In this document: positions 1-7,899 of the stretch, piece by piece
Numbering within the stretch: position 1 is the stretch's first letter
Layout of the letters: every line of letters starts with the position of its first letter
Origin: Astrothelium macrocarpum
Lineage: Eukaryota; Ascomycota; Dothideomycetes; Trypetheliales; Trypetheliaceae
Length of the DNA stretch: 12,872 nucleotides
Direction: 5' to 3'
NCBI GenBank assembly: GCA_021030915.1
Contig: JAGEMR010000276.1
Location: 1-12,872 of the forward strand
Position numbers and translations under genes: made by a program
The notes under the pieces: generated by a model
What the model saw: the letters and a program-made list of their open reading frames with translations, nothing else
Told to the model about the DNA's origin: nothing
Databases searched by the model: none

Positions 1-1640
1 TATTTATATTATTTATATCCGATTCAGAATTTTCTTTTTTATCATTTTCATATATTCTGATATTATATCCAGTCTTTTCGTAATTTTTATAACGTCTTTG
101 ATGAATAATATTATTTTTTATTTCATCATTTTCATCAACATTTAAATATTTAGATTTCGTATTATCAGTTTTTGTGATATCTAATTTTTGAATTTTTTTT
201 TTATTTAAAATTCTATTTATTTATAAATATTTTTTTTTACGTATTTTATATTTTATATGAATTATATTTATTATTTCAAATTCTTGAATTTATATTTTTA
301 TAATTTTAAATTGATATATCATTATTTATGCATTTTTAATAAAAATTTTTAAAATTTCAATAAATTTAATAAACGAATTTTTTTAAAAATTTGTAAATTT
401 TTTAAAAATTAATATAAATTAAAATTTAAATTTTTTAATATTTTTTAATATTTTAAATTTTTAAAATATTTTTTATAAAAAAAATTTTGATGAAATTTTT
501 AATTAAATATCTAATTTTTTTAATATCATTTATGAATTAAAAAGAATAAAATCAATATTTTAAAAATTTTTTAAAATCTAAATTTTTATAATTGATATAT
601 TAAATATATCAATAAAAATTAATAAAAATTCTATTTTTATAATATAATTGATTTGATTATATATCAAAATTTCAATCTGATACGAATATATCTTTTTTAA
701 AGACGAAAAATAATCCATATTTAATAATTATAAAAAATATGATAAATATGACGATATATAAAAAATTATTATTTTATTTTTTTTATAAAATTTTTCAAAT
801 TTTATAAAATTATAATTTTCATATCTATTTAAAATCAATAAATGATATATATTTATAATTTCTTTTTTTATATATATATTAAAATATTTAATCCATTTAA
901 CATCAAATTTATTTATTATTTAATTATTTTTAGAAATTATAATTCATCATTAGAATGATAATCGATTTTTATTATATTAAAAATTTTAATAAATTTTATT
1001 TTGAAAAATAATAAAAGGCGGAATTATTCGATCTATTTTATTGATATTTAAAATTATTAAAATCTATTCATAATTATTCAATTGAATTTATTTTGATTTA
1101 TAACATTTTTTTAAATCAATAATAATTTTTAAAATATTTGAAATAATTCTTATCATAAAATCATTTTCATTAAAATTCTAGATATTTTTATTTAATATAT
1201 CATATTTTATTTTAATATTATTTATCAAATAGAATCAGTCTTTAATTATATTATAATTTTTATATAAATATTTTTAATAATCAAATTTTTAATTAAATTT
1301 TATTTTAAATTCAATCTTTCATTTGATAAAATTTATAAATCAATTTTTTTTAATCTTTTTTTCATTTTATGAAATAAATAATAAATTTATAATATCTCAG
1401 ATTTAAATATAAATAGAAGAATATTTTCATATATCAAAATTGAATATATAATATATAATCGTATCTTCTTTTATTTTTATAAATTTCAAAAATTTTGATT
1501 GAATTTCCTTTTTTAATTTAATTCTGAAATGTCTTTGATATATAATTATATAATAAATATTGAAAATCGTAATTGCGTCTTTTTTCGTATTAAATTAATT
1601 TTTTTAAATAATCTGGATTATAAATTATATTCGAATTTTT
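1..1640 (-). pseudogene. RIP-degraded pogo/Fot1-type transposase (DDE/DDD), C-terminus near the window edge
   Basis: Read on the minus strand in a single frame (codons whose lowest coordinate is 2 mod 3), this is the wreck of a fungal pogo-type transposase. An N-terminal DNA-binding region is recognisable at about 1600-1460, with the pattern KKEIQSKF then KIKEDTI. The first catalytic block is at 1183-1157 (NFNE.DF where the family has NFDETGF). The second is near 840-800 (LLILNRYE for LLILDGHE). The third is near 760-680 (SYLSYFL, LLN, then YFSSLKKIYS.QIE for the H.SH.LQPLD...PLK block). A basic RKKKYL stretch lies near 230 and a C-terminal zinc-knuckle remnant (Y.NYEKTGYN.R) near 95-50, whose first cysteines and histidine have become tyrosine. 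All three catalytic aspartates are AAT (asparagine) codons, at 1169-1171, 827-829 and 719-721. Many stops are present but no net frameshift. The original ATG is not recognisable. The family is clear; exact ends are approximate. Confidence 0.8.
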
Positions 1641-1689
1641 TTATGAATTAAATGTATATTATTGGATTGAGATATTATATATTAAAATG

Positions 1690-1755
1690 AGTGGGGTAAA
1701 TTTTTGATATTCGTATTCCACTCGCTTGTGTGTTCCACTCGCTTGTGGAATACGT
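1690..1755 (-). repeat. GC-rich terminal inverted repeat of the left pogo-like element
   Basis: A GC-rich stretch in an AT desert. It contains a perfect 15-base direct repeat, TTCCACTCGCTTGTG, at 1716-1730 and 1733-1747 (period 17). It ends in ...ATACGT with TA beyond. Read inward from 1755 it resembles the ends of the element at 10677-12534: ACGTAT, then two GCGAG(C/T)GGAA units about 17 bases apart. The orientation places the element to the left. The subrepeats may be transposase binding sites; that is inference. Confidence 0.8.
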
Positions 1756-1757
1756 TA

Positions 1758-2544
1758 TAATTAAAATAAATTTCAAAAATATTATAAAATTTTAAATAAT
1801 TCATTTTATTATATAATAATTTTGATATACAATTCATATTATTATATAAAATATATTTAAATAATCTGATCAGAATAATAAAGATTTTAAATTTTATAAA
1901 ATATTTAATTTTTTTAAAATGAATATCAAATAATTTATGATATAATAGAATTTTTATTATATAATAATATTCATTTAAAAATTTCATTAAAAAAATCTTT
2001 AATAATTATATATTATTAAATTATAATTAATATATAAAATAAAATCATCGTATAATAAAAAAAATAAAACGAATATCAATTATATTATAAAAAAATTTCG
2101 TATAAAATTGAAAAATTTTCAATTTTATAATAATAATATTAAAATTAATAATAAAATAAATATTCATTTTTTTCATATTTTATAATTGAAATATTTTTTA
2201 TTTCGATTATAAATAATAAATCGAAAAAAATATTCTCATAAATTCGTCATATAATTTTTTAAAAACGTATAAAATTTGATTTTAAAAATATTAGAAAAAT
2301 TGAATATTTAAAAAATTGAATCCGAAATAGAATTTCAGATTTTAATTCATATAATATTGAAATAAAAATTTAATTTTTATATAAAAAATATTTTTGATAA
2401 ATTTGGTATTATATAAAATAAAAAAAATGATTTATATTAATAAAAATAATTATTAAATCTAATTTGGTTAGAATTTTTGTATATTATATATAATTCGAAT
2501 TAATTCGAATATTCATTTTTATCCATTCTAATTCAATTCATTAA
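1758..2544. other. AT-rich stretch without recognisable gene
   Basis: Base composition is close to pure A and T with long homopolymer runs. An open frame on the minus strand (1682-1987) is rich in Tyr, Ile, Lys, Asn and Phe and runs through the transposon terminal repeat, so it is a by-product of composition rather than a gene. I could not read a transposon motif here in either strand. It is probably more mutated repeat sequence. Confidence 0.6.
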
Positions 2545-2700
2545 TTTTTCCGATCTCTGTCCCACTGATGGTGAGGAATTTGACTTCGTCGAATATTTAG
2601 AATTCTGTATTAAAGAAGTGGGCCGAAATCGTATAGCTGTTTAAGGACATTTCAGATCAGCGTACATCAGTATGAATTGAGAGAATTAATGACGATAGAA
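2545..2700. other. Short patch of ordinary composition inside the AT block
   Basis: About 150 bases keep a normal mix of bases while both sides are nearly pure AT. On the plus strand a frame is open through it and ends at a TAA at about 2641. Its last 31 codons include the run DGEEFDFVEYLEF and the end KEVGRNRIAV. The amino-acid mix looks like real protein, but I do not recognise the family. It could be the tail of a lost gene, a piece of a transposon too short or too divergent to be mutated, or a unique sequence. Confidence 0.45.
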
Positions 2701-3179
2701 TAACGTGAAAAATTTGTTTTGATAATAATAATGATAATGAAAGAAAAAATTAATAAAATAAAATGGAAATAGAATTCTCTTATTATAAAAGATTAATATT
2801 TAATATAATATTAAATAATATATAAATTCATTATTAAAATAATATTTATATAAAAGATTTTTTAATTAGATAATATCTAAATAAATACGTCTTCAATTTT
2901 TTCATTATTTTTTTTATTATTTTTATCATTTTTTAATTTTTTTATTATTAAATTATATTATATTTAATTGATTATTAAATTTTAATTTTGTTCAATATTT
3001 AATATTAATTTATATTTTATTTATTATATTTTAAATGATATTTTGATTTATTAATTATTTTTTCAATTCATTTTCATATCATTTTTTAATTAATTAATAC
3101 AAATTTAAATAAATTTGATTAATATATTTTAATATATTTTAATATTTTTTTTTTTAATTCGATTTATTCATTTTATTTA

Positions 3180-3590
3180 TTAATTATTAAATATATTAAA
3201 ATGTAATTTCATCATTCGATTTAAAAATAGACTGAATTGATAATAATTTTGGATCATTATTATTAAATAATAATTATAAAAATTTGAATAAATGTGATAA
3301 AATTTTATCTTTAATATTAAAAATTTTTTTTATAATATATATATTTATATTTGATATTTTAATATTTATTGATATAATTATTTTTATTTTAATTTGATTT
3401 TGATTCTAATCGAATCATTTATTTTATAATTTTGATAATGATTTATATAAAATGATTTTTTTAATAACGATTTTATTATTTCATATATGAAAATTCTTTG
3501 TATATAATTTAATATATTTTTGAATTTATTGAATAACGAAATATCAGTATAAATTCGTATTATACGATTTTGAATAGATTCATTTTTTGT
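3180..3590 (-). mobile_element. Probable Ty3/gypsy retrotransposon integrase relic
   Basis: On the minus strand, about 3590-3380 holds a frame of about 70 codons without a stop, unusual in this AT-rich DNA. It reads NESIQNRIIRIY, then Y.QRIF.Y, then INHYQNYKI. This fits the zinc-binding start of gypsy integrases (lR.rIi..hHD...GH.G...T...irR.fyWp......v..C..CQ..K), with the first CQ-proximal cysteine changed to tyrosine. Further down, about 3270-3190 in another frame, NNDPKLLSI and SIFKSND resemble the DR..FtS.fW stretch of the catalytic core. A possible RNase H end (SFYNFNI) lies upstream at about 3840-3815 in a third frame, giving the order expected for pol. Frames differ, so indels are implied. 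The family is likely but not certain, and ends and LTRs are not visible. Confidence 0.42.
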
Positions 3591-3599
3591 AAATTTGAA

Positions 3600-4640
3600 T
3601 TATAAAATTTTGAATTTTCAATTGAGATATTTTTTGAATTGAATTTATAAATTCAATCAATTATTCAAATTCATTAAATTATCGTTCGATGATTATTTAA
3701 CAATTTCGTGATATATTAATTCAATTATTATTTGATTTTCGTATATTCAATAATATATTTGATAAATTAAAAACAAAATCGAATCGAAATTTATAATTTT
3801 ATTGATATTTATTTTTAATATTAAAATTATAAAATGATTTAAATTGATTATTTATTTTATTTTAAAAATCAAATTCTGATAAATTAATGATATATATTTT
3901 TTTAATAATATTATATTATATTAAATGAATTTTGATTAATATATTTTTAAATTATTGAACTAATTCATAAATTATTTATTTTATATTAATTATAATAAAT
4001 AATTTATTATTTTAATATTTTTGAATTCGATTTTGAATATCATTAATATAATTCTAATAAATCTTTTTTTTTTAAAATGAATGATTAAAATTAAATTATA
4101 TTTAAAATCAATTGAATTTTAAAAAAAATTAATAAATAAAAATAATGATAAATTTATAATTGAAAATGATAATAAATCAAATAAATTTAATTTTGATTTA
4201 ACGAATAATTAAAAAATTATTATATTCAATAATAAAAAATTCTATTCAATTATTAAATCAATTATTTTAAATATTTCATTTATAATAATAATTTATGAAA
4301 TTGATGAAATTGTTTTATATTATTAATAGAAATGAATTGATATTTTTTGAATTAAATTCGATCTAAAATTCGATCTGAATTTAGATCTAAAATTAGAAAT
4401 TGAATATTTAAAAATTGAAAAATCATTAAAAAATCGTGACAGAATAATAATAATAAAAAAAAAAGAAAAAAAAATTATTAAAATATTAAATTATTTTGTA
4501 AATTGATATTTTCGAATAAATGATTCACGAAATAATTAATTATCACGTTTTTCGGATATTATAAATATTCTTCATTAAATTTAAATAAGACGAGAATAAA
4601 ATTCAATTTCAAATTTTACAAATTAGGTAATATTTTAGTG
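3600..4640. other. AT-rich stretch, probable continuation of transposon relics
   Basis: Apart from a possible RNase H fragment near 3840-3815 (minus) and a short 12-base tandem array, nothing is readable. If the gypsy call is right, the reverse transcriptase should lie here on the minus strand. I looked for its catalytic block in the three minus frames and could not identify it convincingly. The composition changes abruptly at about 4620-4680 into the GC-balanced island. Confidence 0.45.
4356..4391. repeat. Three imperfect 12-base tandem units
   Basis: The units ATTCGATCTAAA, ATTCGATCTGAA and TTTAGATCTAAA follow each other without spacing, and a fourth partial unit (ATTAGAA) follows. The unit length is a multiple of three, so the array may have coded a four-residue repeat before the region decayed. 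The variants are mostly transitions. Confidence 0.6.
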
Positions 4641-4644
4641 GTAT

Positions 4645-4660
4645 GTGAAGCGAACTTCAC
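4645..4660. other. Perfect 6-bp hairpin at the left border of the island
   Basis: GTGAAG and CTTCAC pair around a CGAA loop, exactly where AT-rich DNA gives way to ordinary composition. It could be the tip of another transposon; no partner copy was seen at the right border (about 9780-9840). Confidence 0.45.
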
Positions 4661-5059
4661 GAACTAATCATTTGTGCGGATTTTGTGTGTGGGCTAATAA
4701 AATTCGCGCGCGCGGGGTCAGGGCGGAAGCCGATCTTGCATTTTGCTGTAGTATCCGGCGGAACAACCCGAAGCCCCACATCGTTCCGGGTTTTGAAGTA
4801 TAGCCGTGCCCAGCTCGCCAAACGAGCCAGGCCTATTCCTGTGTACGGTGATAGACAGTGGAGAGAGAGACATTGCTCTGTTCTGCCAAGGCAGCGTATG
4901 TTCTAGGTAGGTACGCCTTCGGGAAGGCCTTCCGCCGATACCTGGCTGGTCCGGTCTATATTAGCTCCCTCCGGTGATGGTAAATGAGACGAGAAAGGGA
5001 TACATGGGTCTGTATACGCATGAGACACTTCTGTGTGAGTAGGGAAAGGTACTCTAAGC

Positions 5060-5209
5060 ATGCAGTGGGCATATGAGAGTATAGAAAGGTTTCATGAAAA
5101 CGCGAAGGAAAGGGCGGAGCGACTGGAGACGGTCGGAGATTGGAGAAAGACGTGCGAGGAGGGTCTCGAACTAGGCCCCAGGACCTGGAAAATATCTGAC
5201 TTAATATAG
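5060..5209 (+). CDS. Unrecognised 49-residue ORF or exon remnant
   Basis: From an ATG at 5060 to TAG at 5207-5209 the frame encodes a charged, helix-prone sequence. It includes WAYESIERFHENAKERAERL, then GDWRKTCEEG and WKISDLI at the end. The alternation of Glu, Arg and Lys with Trp and Leu looks more like a real protein than the antisense frame over the same DNA (4956-5216), which is proline- and serine-rich. An in-frame TGA lies shortly upstream (5035-5037), and an AG at 5040-5041 could be a splice acceptor, so this may be the last exon of a larger gene now lost. No family recognised. Open-frame length alone would be unremarkable. Confidence 0.25.
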   Translation: MQWAYESIERFHENAKERAERLETVGDWRKTCEEGLELGPRTWKISDLI

Positions 5210-5280
5210 CTACCAATCGCCTGATCCTGCGATACGCCTTTTCAAAAGACCGCCACCAATCACGAGCCGCTTGTACTTAC

Positions 5281-5296
5281 CGGCTGTGAGCAGCCG
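5281..5296. other. Perfect 6-bp hairpin
   Basis: CGGCTG and CAGCCG pair around a TGAG loop. No poly-T follows and no known element is recognised, so the role, if any, is unknown. Confidence 0.4.
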
Positions 5297-6016
5297 AGTG
5301 CCATTTGTATATGAAGAAGATCCCGACAGAAGATATGACGTTCTTTACCATGCGCTCTGATAACTCTTTCGGCAGCGCGCATGCAAACCTATTTCAATCC
5401 TAAAGGGGTTTGCCATCCTCGTCATCTGGATTACCGGGTCCCGCTCGGAAGATATCGCCGTCTGCTGTTAAAGTAACTGAATCTCATGAAAAGTGTTTAG
5501 TTAAGATCTAAGTTTCAGAAAGAGACGAGACGGCTAAATGCCTAAGCTACGCTAGAGCTAAACCACAGAGGCAGCTTCCGTTCAACAGGCTGGCGTTGGC
5601 AGGCTTTGAATCCCCATACTAATGTCCGCGGCGATCCTCAAATATATGAAGGCGACGATAATCTTACTCGATCATAGTATGATATTGAAGGAAACTGTAA
5701 AACATGAGAATGCGCTCCTGGTATGAGAAGTTACCCCGTTGCCTGTCTTGATGATGGAGATTCTTTGTCGAAGTTGAAGTCTCACGGCTTCACCTGGCTG
5801 GTTTGAGCTAAAACAATCATTTCAAGTATCTCGTGGGTCCATGCTGTCCTGCATTGGATCTTCTAGCGACCGATTATATTCCTTTTGTGTGACGGGAGCA
5901 ACGGACTCGGCTCTGCACTTGCAAACGCTATCCTATCCTAAAGTTGGGGCTGCAAAGTGTTGCTTCATCAAACCCCACATCTACGTCTGTTTTTGATTTG
6001 CCTTGTTGATTAGCTA

Positions 6017-6044
6017 GCCTTTGCATGTGCAGAAATGCAAAGGC
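6017..6044. repeat. Perfect 10-bp inverted repeat
   Basis: GCCTTTGCAT and ATGCAAAGGC face each other across 8 bases. Ten perfect pairs are unlikely by chance at a given site, though one such hairpin in several kb is not extraordinary. It lies about 500 bases upstream of the membrane-protein start. It may be a regulatory palindrome or a transposon footprint. Confidence 0.55.
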
Positions 6045-6263
6045 CAAATTTGCCTGTGCATTGCGCGGCTGCAGGAGCAGCCAACTCCGTAACTCATTGG
6101 TCTATGCAATATCCTAGGGGACACATACTTACCGAGATATGTTCTGTCGACCTACGAAAATGTAAGCCTGGCTAATAAGCGAAGCGCTCTATTATAGAGT
6201 TTGCAAGAGTGAAACTCAGCTTCTGGCCAACTTTTCTTATTTTTAGTTCTCCTTTCATGCTTG

Positions 6264-6328
6264 CCCTTTATGTAGCTTATGCTGGTAGGCAGCACAGCAG
6301 GCTACAGCAAAGCATAAGATAAAAAGGC
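6264..6328. repeat. Imperfect foldback of about 65 bases
   Basis: The arms GCCCTTTATGTAGCTTATGCT and AGCATAAGATAAAAAGGC pair with a perfect inner stem (CTTATGCT at 6276-6283 with AGCATAAG at 6311-6318) and a looser outer stem. The loop itself contains GTAGC and GCTAC, which offer an alternative pairing. I tested it as a tRNA: no acceptor stem, T-loop motif or anticodon arm fits. It lies 200-280 bases ahead of the membrane-protein ATG, so it may be in the promoter or 5' leader. Confidence 0.45.
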
Positions 6329-6543
6329 AGCGGGCAATATTTATCTGCCTTCTTGAAGTAGACGCGTCACACCTCAGCTCGGCTACTCGAGGTTGGTGTA
6401 GCTTTTGCTTTAACGATAAATTCGTCCATGATACCCAAAGGACAAGAACCCTAGTGCTCGCATTGCCTCAAACAAAGTTGCTCATCCGTTCCAAAAATTT
6501 ATCGGAACATTTGAAGGATCTTAGGACCTCTACAGAGAAGATT

Positions 6544-7881
6544 ATGTCTTCGCCTGTTCCTGCCTTGGCGCCTCCGCCAGGTGTCACCTCAAATTTTGAG
6601 CATCCCCCATCACTATCGTACCAAAGTAAAGCTACTATCGCTATTTCAATTTCTCTTGTTACTGTTTTTTTCCTATTGAGATCATACGTACGTATATGGA
6701 TAAAACGGACTTGGGATTTTGAAGATTGTATGATCTATCCAACATCTCTAAGAATCTTGTTAACTTTTTTGTCTAGGGCTTGCGTTTGGTGGTTGGGTAT
6801 GTCATTGGTGGAACACCGTAACAAAACTGTATTAACAATTGAAAATAGTGCGGTACTATAGCTTTTGACGCAACTATTGCTGTTACGATAGTTCATCATG
6901 GTGGAGAACATGGATGGGACGTAACAGTACCAGATGCAGAGGCGGTGCTCTATGTAAGTACCTAATATTGATAAAAGAGATAATTCTAATTATCAAGTAA
7001 GTGGTTCAATATTGGCGCCATCGAATATGCAGTTACAATTTGTATTACCAAATTGGCTGTACTTTGGTTATACCGACGAGTTTTTTCTCCTCAGCACAAT
7101 AATGCCTTCGATTATATTATTATTGCTTTGATAATAATTTTTATTTTTTATTACGGTAGTACAGTATTTGTTAAAATTTTTGAATGTATACCTAGAGCTA
7201 GGATATTTGACAAAACTATTCCGGGAATTTGTATCAATATTTCTATGGTTCTCAATGCAGATGGCGTTTTCAATACTATTACAGATATAATAATTCTTTG
7301 TCTTCCAATTAAAGCGGTATGGAGTTTGAATATCAAAAAGCAAAGAAAGATTATTGTGGTTTTGGTTTTTACCTTTGGTATTTGGTAAGTTAATTTAGAC
7401 GGAAATTTATAAATATTAGAATTTTACTAACCTCTCTCAAAAGTGCACCAATATTTAGTTTGATCGGTTTCATTGTGCGTTTAAAAGTCAGTGGAAATGC
7501 TGATACAACTTGGAATCAACCTATGATCTTGCTTTGGGCGTAAGTTGCTTTAGGTTGATACAATCACAAATTGCTGAACTCCAGTCTAGGGCTGCCGAAT
7601 TAACAGCGGGAAACTTGTGCGTTTGTTGCGCTGAAGTGGCTAGACTGATCCGTAGAAGGGAGAAAAATCGACCAACTGCAGCTTTGGAGGTCTACAAATT
7701 ATGTCAGTCTCGTAGACGGAACCGCAGCGAAGAAATCACAGATAAAGATTTTCATCTCGACTTGGGCGGAAATGGTACGTACGGAGCGCACATTGCACCT
7801 GCGACGGGATATTCTATGGAGCAAGACCAGATAGGTGTACGCGTCACTGAAGAGATCACAGTCGAATCTCACGCAGTTTAA
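6544..7881 (+). CDS. Fungal rhodopsin-like (PTH11-related) seven-transmembrane protein, six exons
   Basis: Splicing six exons (6544-6727, 6777-6796, 6849-6953, 7002-7384, 7444-7539, 7590-7881) gives one frame of 359 codons plus TAA. All five introns are 48-59 bases, start with GTATG or GTAAG and end in AG. Intron 4 has a perfect TACTAAC branch site at 7425-7431. The start is the first ATG without an early stop and has A at -3. The protein opens MSSPVPALAPPPGV, typical of this family. Helices lie near residues 29-50, 63-84, 106-126, 141-160, 178-206, 220-242 and 258-280. Family marks are R(S)YVRIW..R at 46-55, FEDW at 59-62, the short HHGGEHGWDV loop after helix 2, ECIP at 164-167, NADGVFNTITD at 188-198 with LPI after it, and AELTAGNLCVC in helix 7. 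A charged tail of about 75 residues follows. In the family these are plasma-membrane receptor-like proteins; ligand and role here are unknown. Exon 4 is distinctly AT-rich but has no stops, so the gene seems intact. The 20-base exon 2 is the weakest part of the model. Confidence 0.85.
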
Positions 7882-7899
7882 AACAGAGATCTTAAGCAA

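Larger units (their letters stand above)
1..1755 (-). mobile_element. Degenerate pogo/Fot1-like (Tc1/mariner superfamily) DNA transposon, partial
   Basis: The right-hand boundary is a GC-rich terminal repeat ending in ACGT at 1755, followed by a TA (1756-1757) that would be the target duplication. Inside it, a transposase relic runs on the minus strand down to the window edge. The complete sister element at 10677-12534 is 1858 bases long, so the missing end of this copy should lie roughly 100 bases beyond position 1. The interior is almost entirely A and T whereas the terminal repeat is not. What is seen: the terminal repeat and the reading-frame motifs. What is inferred: the boundary outside the window and inactivation by RIP. 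It cannot move by itself, because the transposase is broken. Confidence 0.8.
4661..6543. other. Gene-poor upstream part of the island
   Basis: About 1.9 kb of ordinary composition without a convincing gene. It holds a short CG-alternating run near 4702-4712, a 49-codon ORF (5060-5209), three hairpins (5281-5296, 6017-6044, 6264-6328), and the leader of the membrane-protein gene. Long frames at 4685-4906 (+) and 4956-5216 (-) have arginine/serine/proline-rich sequence with no recognisable motif. The promoter of the gene starting at 6544 must lie in its distal part. AT-rich stretches at 6317-6324 and 6334-6341 are the only TATA-like candidates I see. Confidence 0.5.

Noticed and set aside
1716..1747. 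CRISPR-like direct repeats
   Set aside because: Only two copies 17 bases apart, at the end of a eukaryotic DNA transposon; no spacer array and no associated genes.
1682..1987. 101-codon open frame on the minus strand
   Set aside because: Composition is a translation of AT-rich DNA (Ile, Tyr, Lys, Asn, Phe), and its last 20-odd codons run through the transposon terminal repeat. No motif was seen.
2545..2700. 5S rRNA or other RNA gene explaining the GC patch
   Set aside because: No stretch resembles the conserved fungal 5S sequence or its internal promoter, and no tRNA A/B boxes were recognised.
1..4620. Mitochondrial DNA as the source of the AT-rich sequence
   Set aside because: The AT blocks contain decayed nuclear transposons with C-to-T type codon changes and join directly to an island with spliceosomal introns.
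4685..4906. 73-codon plus-strand frame at the left of the island
   Set aside because: Begins at a GTG, which is not a normal nuclear start in fungi; Arg/Ser/Pro-rich with no family resemblance.
4956..5216. 86-codon minus-strand frame
   Set aside because: Antisense to the more protein-like 5060-5209 frame, and serine/proline-rich without motifs.
6264..6328. tRNA gene
   Set aside because: The foldback does not form an acceptor stem, T-loop or anticodon arm in either direction.
6454..6861. Single 135-codon plus frame as the whole membrane-protein gene
   Set aside because: Starts at GTG and reads through two introns; splicing at GT...AG sites restores the family sequence and a 359-residue protein.
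7068..7343. Minus-strand open frames of 91 and 61 codons
   Set aside because: Antisense shadows of exon 4 of the rhodopsin-like gene.
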